DNA from: Chondrilla cf. caribensis
Lineage: Eukaryota > Porifera > Demospongiae > Chondrillida > Chondrillidae
Assembly (NCBI GenBank): GCA_964020155.1
Contig: OZ026548.1
Span: 6,201,397-6,265,396 of the forward strand
DNA length: 64,000 bases
Reading direction: 5' to 3'
Positions 38,098 through 50,000 of this stretch are shown here, piece by piece (the first letter of the stretch is position 1; the number at the start of each line of letters is the position of its first letter). The notes under the pieces were generated by a model, which was not told where the DNA came from, did no database searches, and saw nothing but the letters and a program-made list of their open reading frames with translations. The translations under genes were made by a program, and so were the position numbers.

Positions 38098-38577
38098 ATG
38101 GCGCAAGGTAAACCTGTTGCGTCTAAAAAGCCCTCGGCTCGATTCCCAGAAGTAAAATCTGCCAAGAAAAAAGCCACCAAGAAAAGTAAAAATACAATTG
38201 ACGGTTGTAACCCAATATTAAAGTAATTATTTCCATCCCCCTTTAGATAAAACAACCACGTCTGGAGGGATTAAGAAAAAGCCAGCGCTTACTCGAGTGG
38301 GCAAGTTTAATAAGGTGAGAACATGCGTTGTTCATCAGCTCTGGCGTTCTTCTATAGTCTAGAGTAGCCGAACCTCAACCGTTGGCTCTACCAGACTAGT
38401 TCTTCCACTAGTTATCGTTGTCCCCCTCTTCAGCATATTGATAAGGCCATCCGTCAACGCATAGAAAAGGAAGTTGTGTCAAAGGCTAGAGATAAGGACA
38501 TGCATTTTGCCATTTTAGCATCGTCACAGGAAGGAAAGAACAAAAAAGGAAACAAAAAACAGAAGAAATCATCGTAA
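38098..38577 (+). CDS. L10K / C19orf53-like small basic protein (UPF0390)
   Basis: Small lysine-rich protein of the Leydig cell tumor 10 kDa homologue family; its function is not established. Three exons: 38098-38185, 38247-38314, 38435-38577, with matching phases. It begins MAQGKPVASKKPSARF, which fits the family start (MAQG). KKKPALTRVGKFNK and HIDKAIRQRIEKEVVSKA follow, the latter equivalent to the conserved KKIEHDVVMKA segment. It ends in a lysine tail. Length is about 99 residues, as in the family. It shares a 37-bp divergent promoter with RAD51C, and its stop lies only 42 bp from the convergent PPTC7 stop. Confidence 0.82.
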
Positions 38578-38619
38578 ACAAATGTATTTGTTGCAAGTAA
38601 CATTTTTATATCCCTTTTT

Positions 38620-38813
38620 TTATTTGACAACTGTTGCCATGACTGCTGTGATGTCATCAACTTTCCCCCCGTTGTAATGGTATCCTGACTGCCTTGCACT
38701 AACAGCAAAAGGCGAATGATATTCTCTTCTTTTCGACAAGTAAACAGCGTGTTCAACCAGGTCTTGTATAGTGGTCTGTGTGTGAATGAGTTGACAATAA
38801 TAAGGAATGTTAC

Positions 38814-38866
<53 letters not shown>

Positions 38867-40519
38867 ATGAGGTTGACAAATTGGATTGAAAGAGTTGATG
38901 AAGCTAAGGAGTCAGCTGATCACATCGAATAAGGATGTCCCATACCGATAAATTGTTTTCTGACAGGTCCCTGGACTGAGGGATTAGTGACAGAATGTCT
39001 TCAATGTGAACATTATCCCACAGACCATCTGTTGCCAATAGCAATGTGTCTCCTTCCTGTAACTGGACCGTATAAGTGTCAGAACTAGACGGACTGAACA
39101 AATAAGGTGTATAAAAGGGTAACACCCAATTTAACACCAATGATACAGTATCATACATGCCAGAGTGTAACACTCACACCCCACACACCAAACACGCACA
39201 CTCACATCGTACATCAAACATGCAATCACGCACAACAAACATACATCCAACATGCAATCACGCACAACAAACATACATCCAACATGCAATCACGCACAAC
39301 AAACATACATCCAACATGCAATCACGCACAACAAACATACATCCAACATGCAATCACGCACAACAAACATACATCCAACATGCAATCAAGAACAACACAT
39401 ACTTTTGACCATGAGAATCATTCCTTGCCTTGCCTAGCTGATAAGGAGCATTGAAGTAAAGTTGCTGAGGTGTTGACTGTGTGTGCACAACTCCCTCTCG
39501 AAAGAGAACAAAGCCAGCATCGCCGAGGTTAGCTACTTGTAGACAACCATTCTCGTGAGAAAACGCACTCAGACAAACAGTGCAACTACCTGCAGGGGTT
39601 AGTATTTCACACTCGTCACCTCACACAAAGTGTACGTAATACATGCAATACACAGTACATACAGTACATACAGTACATACAGTACACACAGTACACACAG
39701 TACATACAGTACAGCACACAATCTTACCAGCTATTACTCGACTGTCCTTCAGAACGAGCCTGTACGCTTCTTCCAATATGTCAACTGGGCCACTCCAGAG
39801 TGAAGATGTGCTAATGTGTGCACAGTACGTCATCAGTGCTACCGTGAATATGGAGGGGTCCACGCCCTCCTCTCTCCACCCACCCACCCCATCTGCCACT
39901 CCTATGATCAAAAAGCAGTGGACCAACTACAGAATGACACTATCCAAAGACAGGAAGTACAGAGCACACATAATGCAACTGGTGGTAGCTCATTTGGGAT
40001 CCAGGGTAGTCTGGTGTTACCAACTCTTGATCTGCCAAGTTTTTGCTCAGTTTCAAAATCGATTCTAAAAGTCATTTAGGGTCTGAGTTACACCAGACTA
40101 GCTCCAGAGTGGGATAACATAGTTATCAACCTTGTGAGGAGCTGATTGGATGTGGGAAGCTATGACATTTACGGGCTGGACGTCATATGATGCACTGCAG
40201 CTACTTCATGCTGTAAAACAGGCGCTTACGCTATGGTAGAGTATCAGAAATACGTAGCCTATACATACCCTAACCCTAGCCTATATAACCAACCTAAAAC
40301 AGAAAAATTTTTGCTTCGGGATTTAACAAAAGAGTCTTCTCCCACGGGACAAGGCTGTGCTGAGTTAACAACTAGCTTCTCTCCGTGCTTAGACACTCCG
40401 TAAACAGAAGACGCAAGCGTGTACTCGTGAATCAATCGCGCAAATACTCTGGAGGACAAATATCTTCCACGATTGGCCCACATGCTTGAACGAGGGGATT
40501 CCCCTTCAACTGTAGCCAT
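38620..40519 (-). CDS. PPTC7: PP2C-type protein phosphatase PPTC7
   Basis: Metal-dependent Ser/Thr phosphatase of mitochondria, linked in animals to mitochondrial protein dephosphorylation and mitophagy control. Exons: 40294-40519, 39728-39901, 39403-39599, 38946-39093, 38620-38775. Motifs are GEDSFV, VADGVGGW (metal-binding DG motif), ANLGDAGFVLFR, LLLATDGLWDN and GGKVDDITAVMATV (the C-terminal metal-binding aspartates). The order and spacing match PPTC7. The start is the first ATG in the exon (40517-40519); the 70-residue N-terminus could include a targeting segment. Two introns hold minisatellites (39215-39400 and 39640-39715), and a (GT)n tract lies at 38814-38864. It is divergent from the FBXO30-like gene. 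Confidence 0.92.
39215..39398. repeat. 32-bp minisatellite in a PPTC7 intron
   Basis: About six units of ATGCAATCACGCACAACAAA plus CATACATCCAAC. They run up to a few bases before the exon at 39403. Confidence 0.9.
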
Positions 40520-40583
40520 CCCTCGCTCGTGAATTGCCTCGTCATCTCGCAGTGATGTTATGATACCGAAGGTGAGCAAACGA

Positions 40584-40645
40584 CCTCAACTGAGACTTTC
40601 ATTTTATCAAACTTCGATAAAACTTGATGAAAGTCTCAGTCGAGG
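40584..40645. promoter_or_regulatory. Long inverted repeat in the PPTC7 / FBXO30-like divergent promoter
   Basis: Two 19-bp arms (CCTCAACTGAGACTTTCAT and its reverse complement, one mismatch) enclose an inner inverted repeat TTTATC ... GATAAA. It lies 65 bp from the PPTC7 ATG and 113 bp from the other ATG. Confidence 0.8.
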
Positions 40646-40757
40646 TGGATGATATTATCCTACATACCATACAACTTCTCCTTACTTTTTCTTCAATTCT
40701 GGCACTTTTATCTACTTTAATTTATTTTTACCCTTCTCTACAGCTGAGATTGTAGCC

Positions 40758-41953
40758 ATGACCGACTCTCCACATCACCGGCACTGTTCGACTTGTGTTA
40801 GTTCTGCGTGCACGGAAGCATCTTGTCCGGTCGTCAGATGTCCCAATGCCTGCGGGTTCACACTACATCCCTGTAAACTGGAGGACCACCTCCTTCTGTG
40901 TCCCCTGGCGGAAGTTCCTTGTAGCAATGCTGCTTACGGCTGCACAACCAGGATGTCTCGATGCAGAATCCGCATACATTTAGCCCATTGTCCTGCTAGT
41001 GTTGTGCCGTGTAAATTCTCATGGGAACGTTGTTCTGTGGGTGTGGATGTTGCCAAAGATAAGGACACACCCTGTGTATACGACAAAGAACTGGTAGAGG
41101 CTGATATGCATGTTCTCCATTCCCATTCTCCTTCCGATGCTGGAATTAACCTGGGAATCGGAATAGAGTATGGTAAGACGAACCACATCTATGGACCGAA
41201 GGTACATGAGACTGGTAATGTACGTGAAGTACAAGTTAGACTGGAGAAATCCAACAGGGTCAGTTATCCTGAGTATTCTTCAAGTCGTAAAGTTCCCCCA
41301 AAGGAAGAGACCAAGTATTTGTTCTGGTGCAGTTGTGTGGTCCGCAGGGATGAAGTTCAAGATCACTATTTGTGGCACAGTGTACATGTGGGTCTGGATG
41401 GGACGTGGTATGTCCACCATTGTCCACTCTACAGCTATGGATGTCCCTTTGCTATTCAGCGATTTCTTCCTAAGCCGGCTGGATCCAGAGTGGTGTTTGA
41501 CAAGAGCACACATGCTTTCACAATGACACCTCCTTTGTCTGTTGTCCCAACACCATTTGGCAGTTTTGAAGGCAATTACATGGGTTTGTTACGAAAGAAG
41601 CAAGAGCTCTCCATGTACGGTTATGAGAGCGATGAACCTCTGGATCCTCTATCCCAGCTACCTGCTCAGATCATCTGGGCTGTTGTGATGCGTTTGGACT
41701 CCTTTAGTCTCGTCAAACTCTCTCAAGTCAGCCATTACTTCCGGGAGCTTTGTTCCAGCCTAGTACGAGTGAAAGGAGTCGTAGAGGTTGACTGGATCAA
41801 GGAAGAAAGATATGAGATGTATCAAAGATGGAAGAAGGGCAACGTCCGAGTTAGTCAAGTAACCCACATTGTACTCACTGTTGTGTGACTGTGTAGGAAG
41901 TAGTTCTATAAATGCTGTGTGTGTGTGTGTGTGCATGTGTGTGTGCGTGTGTG

Positions 41954-41996
<43 letters not shown>

Positions 41997-42208
41997 TACA
42001 CTGTGCCATTCACCGATGCGTCCTTGTCTCTCCACAGAGGTGGTACTTCTCCACCACCAGCCCCTACCCCGAGTGGCAATACATCCAGACTGAAGACATG
42101 ATGTGCTCACACCTGGAGGGATGTGAGGTGTTGAAAGAGGTGCAACAGAAGAGCGACAACACAATGGAGCCGATAAAGCTGCTCTTGGATATGGTCAACA
42201 AGAAGTAG
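40758..42208 (+). CDS. F-box protein with TRAF-type zinc fingers (FBXO30/FBXO40-like)
   Basis: Predicted substrate receptor of an SCF ubiquitin ligase. Two exons: 40758-41849 and 42038-42208, about 421 residues. The N-terminus is cysteine/histidine-rich with TRAF-type fingers (CPVVRCPNACGFTLHPCKLE; HLLLCPLAEVPCSNAAYGC; HLAHCPASVVPCKF). The middle has a second Cys/His cluster (LFWCSCVVRRDEVQDHYLWH ... CPLYSYGCPFA), as in FBXO30/40. A C-terminal F-box follows (LSQLPAQIIWAVVMRLDSFS ... LSQVSHYFRELC). It is shorter than vertebrate FBXO30 (over 700 residues), mainly because it lacks the long disordered middle. The single intron contains a (GT)n tract (41916-41996). Its 3' end is convergent with PHAF1, 218 bp between stops. 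Confidence 0.88.
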
Positions 42209-42426
42209 GTAGTAGTCTGCCATGCAGAAATACACTAAAGCCCTCATATTGTAATTTCTCACTACTTGTATTTACTAAATATATTAAACTATAAATTCAA
42301 TTTGTACATACATTACAATACGTGTATATAATATTTCTTATAAACATGAAGAGTACATTAATTACATAATAACAATTTTGATTAAAATATGTTACAAGAT
42401 GAACAATGCTTGGATTAAAAACGCTT

Positions 42427-43163
42427 TTATTGCTGATTGAGTTGAAGTGAAAAGATAGTCACAGAAGCAATGTGTCCGTTGTCCATGACCTGAACAATGT
42501 ATATAACAATGCATGACCACATGTGGACACACATGCATACACACGCGCGCGCACGCACACACACACACACACACACTGCACCTCAAATATCAAGTTCCCA
42601 TGCACATAACACTGAGAAGACCCAAAGGGAACAACCACATTGGTAGAAGGGTTTCTCCTCAAGAGGTAGGGCTCCTCATTGTCGCCACACAGATCCAGCT
42701 CCCTCCACTAACACAATCAGTAAGCAAGGTAATGTAGACACACAGTAGTACTTGTGGATAGAGATAAACAGATGACGGTACAACACATGTACAACAACCC
42801 CATGCACACTACCTCATTACAGCTGTTCACCATGGAGACCATGCCAAAGGTAGTTGCTGTACACTCACCAGTGAATAAGGAGTGACTGAAGTGAGGCTCT
42901 GTCCTTCATTTCCAGCAATGTTTATGACAAAGTTGCACCTGTGGTACCTGCAAGGGTGACAGTTACTATGGTGATAACGTAGTCATGACACCCCGCAGTT
43001 TCCCATCTCACATGCCGAAGTTGTAATGTCCGGGATAGTTTGTGTGTAGGACAAACTTCTTGACAGTGTGCGTGACTGCATCAAACAGCACATCCTACAA
43101 ACAGGTGGAAATGACAGCTGAATGGATATCAACAACAAAATATGCACATGCACACCCATGCCC

Positions 43164-43196
<33 letters not shown>

Positions 43197-43604
43197 GGAA
43201 AAGAGGTATGTACGTAAATACACGTGTACATGCACACAGTTAAACTTACTATTCCCATTGTAAAGTAGTTGAAGAAATAGTCCGAGTGTTCTGAAACCAT
43301 CTGCTTATATTTAGTCTTCAAATGAATTCTCATCTACACACGAACACTTAATATTGAGACTTTGATTGCAACACACAGAGGAAGCAAGCCTACCTTGTCT
43401 TCTGCTTTGTAGAATATTTTACTGGGGGCTCCGAGGAGAGAGAGGAGATCTTGTGACGTAGCACCAAAGTGAACATTGACAGTCCTCTCCTTCAGTGACT
43501 TGTGGATCTCATTGTAACTTCCTTCTAGGTGAAGACCACCAGCAGGTCATTAACTGTACTGTATGAACTAATTCAAACATATGTACACACACACACACAC
43601 ACAT

Positions 43605-43657
<53 letters not shown>

Positions 43658-43665
43658 AACGCATG

Positions 43666-43753
<88 letters not shown>

Positions 43754-45285
43754 CGCACAATTACACTGTTTTACCATTTCCAAGGACGGTAACATCTATT
43801 GCTTTAGTCCATTTTCCCTTCGTGACAACTTCAACTTTGCTTGCAAAACAGTTGCCTTGGAAGCACGATAATGGAATTGGCAATGACTCCGCCTCTTCAT
43901 ACGTTTGCCCAGAAAATATGAAGACCTTCCAAAGTGGCAAAAAACTATCTTTATTTGGAGTGTTGTCATCGACTTGATCACCGACATGGTTGGGGGACAT
44001 CGGAAAGGCAAAAGTGATACCAGGCCAACTGAGGAGGTGGCACCTCAACTTCTGGTCATAAACTGCATGTGCATAAGGAGACAGACAATCAGTAGAACAG
44101 CTCACAGGGTGTTCTACCGGCTGTTTGAAAAGCTGGATGCAATGGATACTAGACTAGTCATACAGACCAGTGGTATATGGTTGTCTAGACTACCTGGACA
44201 GTAGTCATTACAACCTATAAAGATACCTGGCTTCTTATAAACAGCTCCAAAAGTGCCTTCAATTTGTGAATAAGTGGGAGGAGTTTGAGCACTACTGAAC
44301 TCATTGCTGCAGTACTTGAGCACCACCTTGGACAAGTTGTATATCTCGATCAGCTGATGAAAGAGAAGGAAATAGGGTCATATGAGCTTCATGGATCTGT
44401 AAGAGAAAGGCCACACCCCTAGAGGATAACACATCCGGAGGACCACACCCCTGGAGGACCACACCCCTGGAGCATCACACCCCTGGAGGACCACACCCCT
44501 GGAGGACCACACCTCTGGAAGACTGCACCTCTGGAAGACCACACCCCTGGAAGACTGCAACCCTGAAGAATATCACATATGCATAAGGCAACATTGGTAG
44601 AACCAAATAACATGGCAGATTACAAGAGATTATGTACTGGAATGGAGTTGGGCCACAGTGATCCAGAAAGACTGCAGATACAACCAAACACACAGCAGTA
44701 CAAGGCAGACACACACTGTGAGCAAATACCATTTAACAGTACAGCCATATGACGTACACACATATGACCACATTCACACACACACACACACACCTTCAGA
44801 CGCTGTGTTCTATGGTCAAACTTGAGCAAGATGCCCTGTTCCTTGAGGTCTACTTCAATATTGGATTCCAGGGGTCTCTTCTGGCAAAAGTTAACACTAA
44901 TGTTCTTAACAAAGTGAAGTTTTATTTTCAGTATCTGAATTGCATGAAGGAGAGGCATTCCTGTGGGAACCAAAGACATTACATGGAATCAGTATTATGG
45001 ACCAGCTCCTCACAAAGACCACCTGCCCAAGTGACCACTCTTGAACTATTCGATGCATACTCTTAAGTACACCGATACACCACTATATGAAGAACACCTT
45101 TCTAAAGAGAGTACATTTCATTATCACCCGTGGTGGTCTTCATGGACAGGTTCCACTGTAACTATGATTCATTACAAATTATTCGAACACTAGACAAGTT
45201 CAGGACTATTTACTAGGTAGTTACCTAGAGCAAACTCCCAGCTACCAGTTCCGACCGATTTCTCGGGCTTTACGTCCAGTTCCAT
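42427..45285 (-). CDS. PHAF1: Phagosome assembly factor 1 (C16orf70 / UPF0183 family)
   Basis: Phagophore-associated protein that works with BCAS3 in selective autophagy. Exons: 45225-45285, 44794-44960, 44227-44353, 43775-44062, 43394-43521, 43250-43333, 43012-43094, 42869-42947, 42580-42709, 42427-42489. Start MELDVKPEKSVGTGSWEF. Family blocks in order are [144 protein letters not shown] and NGHIASVTIF. It is full length for the family (about 410 residues). The intron following 44794 starts with (GT)n. A 16-bp minisatellite lies in the second intron. Confidence 0.93.
43586..43750. repeat. (CA)n microsatellite, about 160 bp, in a PHAF1 intron
   Basis: A long CA tract with ATG/CGCATG interruptions near 43656-43668. 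It lies between exons 43394-43521 and 43775-44062. Confidence 0.9.
44415..44570. repeat. Short minisatellite in a PHAF1 intron
   Basis: About nine to ten copies of a 16-17 bp unit CCACACCCCTGGAGGA with CTGCA/CATCA variants. Confidence 0.85.
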
Positions 45286-45474
45286 AACTCCTGTGTTACT
45301 GGACCTATTCGATATAATTCCTTGAGATTCTTCTTACGTAAGACTAGTAAACATTGCGCAATCCTTCAGACGAATAACACATGACGAAATACACTGACTG
45401 GTAACTGTACACACGACTGCCATAATCAATAATGTTAATACAAGTTTGAAATGTTGTAGTCTTCTAGGCTACGT

Positions 45475-45717
45475 TTAGTTTTCAATCCTCTCTTGAAGGT
45501 CTTTCCATAATTTCTGGGCAAAAGATAGTGACATTATCAAGAAGTCCAACAAACAATACAATGAAACACACTTACTCCTTTGTTCATTCTTTCCCATAGT
45601 CTATCGGCACCTTGATCGAATGCCCTCTCAAATAACACGGCTCCTATAACTATAGTAGCGAAGAACGTCGAAGTTCTCCTGAAGAACATATTGTAAAGTG
45701 TTCTACCTACTGCCATT
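45475..45717 (-). CDS. UQCR10: Cytochrome b-c1 complex subunit 9
   Basis: Small single-span subunit of respiratory complex III in the inner mitochondrial membrane. Two exons: 45575-45717 and 45475-45513, about 60 residues. The first exon reads LYNMFFRRTSTFFATIVIGA, then a membrane segment and FERAFDQGADRLWERMNKG, which is the family's signature. The second adds KLWKDLQERIEN and a stop. The gene is full length. Its ATG is 78 bp from the divergent TIMM22 ATG, and both encode inner-membrane proteins of mitochondria. Confidence 0.95.
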
Positions 45718-45795
45718 TTGTTGCTAGACTCGTCACGTGATGTAAATTATTGTAACCCGAGAGTCAAATTTCGTCCCGTACGCGAGGTGGACGCC
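45718..45795. promoter_or_regulatory. 78-bp divergent promoter between UQCR10 and TIMM22
   Basis: A single 78-bp spacer must serve both genes. It includes GTCACGTGATG, an E-box-like CACGTG core. A frame upstream of the TIMM22 ATG is also open through this spacer but has no ATG. Confidence 0.65.
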
Positions 45796-46907
45796 ATGCA
45801 AAGCAAAGATGGGTCAACAGAGAACGTGGGAACACTGGTCAATCGGATGAGGACAGGTGTTTTATCAAACGGAGAGCAGTACAAACCCTTCTTGTGGCTG
45901 TACATGACTGGGTCGAAACCCAAACTAAAGGAGGAAATGAGAGTTGAGAGGTTTATGGAAAGTTGTACTTTTAAGACTGGAATTAGCTGTGTAGGAGGTA
46001 CGTGCGTGTGGTAGCAATGCTCGTGTTAGCCTTGAAGTGTATATTCTACTGTTCCTTCAGGTTTTGCTCTCGGGGGAGCATTTGGTCTCTTTACAGCTGG
46101 TCTAGACCCTGCCATCACGGGGGATACCCTCCAAGGGCCAAAAATGACTGGTAGAGAAGTCATGAGGGAGATTGGTCAGAGGGGGATGTCCATGGCTAAA
46201 AACTTTGCCATTGTAGGAGCACTATTTGCTGGAACAGAATGTTTATTGGAATCTGTATGTTTTACCAAAGGCAGTAATAACTGATAGTTTTTTGTCTTGT
46301 TCATTCACCTACACATGCGACTGTGTATTGAAGTTGATAATTATGTTTCCTGTGGGTGTGTTTGCGTATTCAGTTGTGTCCATACATTTGTATACAAACT
46401 GCTGAAGTGTCCCCATCAGTGTGTGTGTGTGTGTGTGTTGTCCTGAAGTGTCCCCATCAGTGTGTGTGTGTTGTACTTCCCCTCTCTTCCAGTATAGAGG
46501 TAAATCAGGGATGTCCAACAGTGTCATGGCAGGTGGGATAGCAGGGGGACTCCTAGGACTGCGAGGTGCGCGTACTCACCAGCATGGGGCTCACACTGTG
46601 TACTGAGCACATGTGGATCACCTCTCGTTAAATATGTAAATTTATGATGACATCAGCGTATAAAAAAAGTGTCATTTTTAGGGTCTTATCTGGTCCAACC
46701 ACTGCTACAGACCTGTATTGCACCATCATTTTCACCCCCTACCCCCTACACTAGCCTACATAAATCATACATTGGGCTTGTTAATCCAACTGCTGTTATA
46801 AAGTGTTGTGTGATCTCTCACATCCAGCTGGTATCAAGGCGGCAATCGCTGGTGGACTAGCATTTGCAGCTTTCTCTGTTGTCATTGACTACTTCCTCAG
46901 AAGATGA
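45796..46907 (+). CDS. TIMM22: Mitochondrial import inner membrane translocase subunit Tim22
   Basis: Channel subunit of the TIM22 carrier translocase. Exons: 45796-45997, 46061-46254, 46493-46565, 46828-46907. The protein (about 180 residues) has RVERFMESCTFKTG, with the conserved cysteine. GFALGGAFGLFTAGLDP follows (first membrane segment), then GREVMREIGQRGMSMAKNFA, GALFAGTECLLESYRGKS, NSVMAGGIAGGLLGLRAG and LAFAAFSVVIDYFLR. This is the full Tim17/22/23 signature with the two conserved Tim22 cysteines. The start was chosen at the first ATG. A (TG)n stretch interrupted by GTCCTGAAGTGTCCCCATCA copies lies in the second intron. Confidence 0.95.
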
Positions 46908-47095
46908 TGCCGTTATTCCCACCACATGTACAGTTTTATCTCTCATTTTTTTATTGTATTAAGTTCAAATATTATTCAACAACTGGGTCTTAATACATCA
47001 ATCATTGTTCATTTTAAAAGATTATACATTTCAAAATTAATAGTAATGCTATATTATATGGCTGATATCGAGAATAATGAGTCTAAATTGTTTTA

Positions 47096-50000
47096 TCATA
47101 AAAAAGGGTACTTATTTTTGTTGTCTTGTTGATGAAGTATATGAGCACATTCCTCGGGAAGGCTGTGAAACAAAAGTGCGGAATCAACTTTAGTGCCGGA
47201 AATGAATTTCTGAAAGAGTTTCTTCTCCGGCTGAAGGTAGGCCTCGTGGCTGCCGACGTGTTGACCAAACATCTTACAGTGCGTCTTTGTGAGCGTGCAC
47301 TGGACGAGGTTGGGGTCCATGGAGAACTCCGTGTGCATTAGTTTGGCACACTGGCGTTGGAAGTAGGTGGTCTCATCTGGACATCCTGCAAAGGGTACAA
47401 CGAGGTAGTGACCAACAATGACCTGTGACACACCAGACCAGCTCACTTTCAATCCGTGCTTGAATGCTGTTAAAGGATATTGTGACTCCGCCCACCTTCT
47501 GGACAACAAAACAAACAACACATATACGGATTAACGAGTATTCACTGGATTCTCCAGCAATTCGACAGTAGTGGATATTGTGGTGATGGGTACACTGACG
47601 AACGAAGTTGTTCTGATGGTGCATATACCAGCAAGACTGCACTTGTCCAATGTGTGTGCACTAGTGATCGAGTGGAGTCATTGTGGTGCACAAGGTCAAG
47701 ACTCACTTCGGATGATGTGGAGTCTTCTCCAGCACTGGTCATCTTTATGGTGGCATTAATGTCGTTCAGACACGTGAACATCTCCTTCCACTAAACCAGT
47801 AGAAGACTCAAGGTAATTTGAAAATAATTAACAGAGAGTAACCATCACAAACCATTTTGGCTATGTCTTCAATGTTTGTGGCTAATTGATTGTTGCCTAG
47901 CAACACAATAGACGTTTGAAGGCATTTTAATACCACAATACAACACTGTTCTAATTGAGGCCCATCATCCTCCGGCATCTAATGGAAGCAAAAGCCAGTT
48001 AGTTCGAACCATCCATCACTGAACATTGCAAGTCATGCACACACACCTGGGGAGTTTCTGAGTTTGGCGAATCAATGCTATTTGAGAATGTGGATAAACC
48101 TACATTCTTCGACTCAGACACACCCTCTGTTGGCTCAACACCAGACACACCCTCTGTTGGCTCAACACCGGACACACCCTCTGTTGGCTGAACACCAGAC
48201 ACACCCTCTGTCGGCTCAACACCAGACACACCTTCTATTGGCTTAACACCAGACACACCCTTTGTTGGCTCAACACCGGACACACCCTCTGTTGGCTCAA
48301 CACTAAACACACCTTCTTTCGACACAACACCAGACACACCCTCTGTTGGCTCAACACCAGACACACCCTCTGTTGGCTCCCTCTCAGACATATCACGGTC
48401 CATGTCGTACTGCTGAGCTGCTGCAAACAGTTTCTCACTGCTCATCGCCACTTCACCTGCTCTACCAACTATGGAATGGGATGGGGTCCTGAAGGGAGGG
48501 TCTTCCCCTGAAGTGTTGCCATTGGTTACTTCACTTTCTTTTGTTGTGCCTGTTTTCGCTTTAGGGTCAACTCCTCCAAAAAGTTTACCATCAACTGGTT
48601 TTACTGTGGTAACATAAAGCCCTTCTTTCACAGATTGAACTGGAGTTACGAACAATTGTCTTTCAACTGAAAGAGGAGATTGGTCCATGGAACTAGAGGG
48701 GTTGGGTGACTGATGAATTGGGTGGACAGAGTGCCCAGCTATGTCTACTGGACAACTAGATATGCGTATAGCAACAGCAGTGTCCTTTCCATCTTTCCGT
48801 GATGTAGGAAGCACCGGGGAATCCCCTTTCATTCCTGGCACTGTAATGCTTTGCTTTGCAGGGCCTCTCCTTCCAGTGACCGCACTACCCTTCGGCGTTG
48901 CATGAATCACCTTGTACAGGGGAGTGGGTGGGGGGTCTTTCGAGGGGCTGTCTTTTTTCACACTACCACTTCTGTGTTTCCGCCTTGTGCGGGTACTAGA
49001 AAGCACATCGGAAGCCGGCAGGCCTGAAGACAACATTAGCCTTCTGTACATTTGTGGTAAAATAGATGTGTGAGTGTTTTCGATGGTGGAGAGCTCCTCT
49101 TTTGTTAGGTAAACAAAGAACATCTGACCAACAGGCAGTTGGTGGTCTGTGTGGAGAGAAGGGGCAAGGAAGAGGGTCAATCACACACCACAACACCTCA
49201 AGCACAAGCAGCACACACCACAACACCTCAAGCACAAGCAGCACACACCACAACACCACAAGTACAATCAGCACACACCACAACACCACAAGCACAAGCA
49301 GCACACACCACAACACCACAAGCACAAGCAGCACACACCACAACACCACAAGCACAAGCAGCACACACCACAACACCTCAAGCACAAGCAGCACACACCA
49401 CAACACCACAAGCACAAGCAGCACACACCACAACACCACAAGCACAAGCAGCACACACCACAACACCACAAGCACAAGCAGCACACACCACAACACCACA
49501 AGCACAAGCAGCACACACCACAACACCACAAGCACAAGCAGCACACACCACAACACCACAAGCACAAGCAGCACACACCACAACACCTCAAGCACAAGCA
49601 GCACACACCACAACACCACAAGCACAAGCAGCACCCACCATCCTTCAGTGCAGAGTGGAGGTTGCTGAGAAAGTCCTCGTTCTCTGCCAGGATCAGAACT
49701 TTGTGGCAAATATTTTGAGGAAGATGACTGCATATCACCCTAGTAAATACACAAAATAAAAACAGGCATGTATAGAAAACATCAGCATCAAAAACTGCAT
49801 ACACATACAATTTTCCATCATAAATTAAGGAAAAATTATAACCCTGGTAATATCCCCAGGGGAATACCCATAATCATGCCTTACCTGTCATTATATAGGA
49901 CACATCCACCAAAGATGCCCAGGGACCTCTTACACCACTGTAACAGCTGAGATGACTTCAGAAAGAGAGAAGACTCGATCTGCAATGGACAAAGCAGAAG

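Noticed and set aside
39990..40110. Inverted repeat around TAGTCTGGTGTTAC / GTTACACCAGACTA as a MITE
   Set aside because: The arms are only about 13-14 bp and no target duplication was seen, so it is too weak to call.
45718..45795. N-terminal extension of TIMM22 through the divergent promoter
   Set aside because: The frame is open but has no ATG. Using it would leave no spacer to UQCR10, and the first ATG gives a normal Tim22 N-terminus.
49066..49810. Long open frames of about 180-245 codons through the HPS4 intron repeat
   Set aside because: A 30-bp unit keeps all frames open on both strands. The sequences are low-complexity, and splice sites at 49639 and 49146 bracket the repeat.
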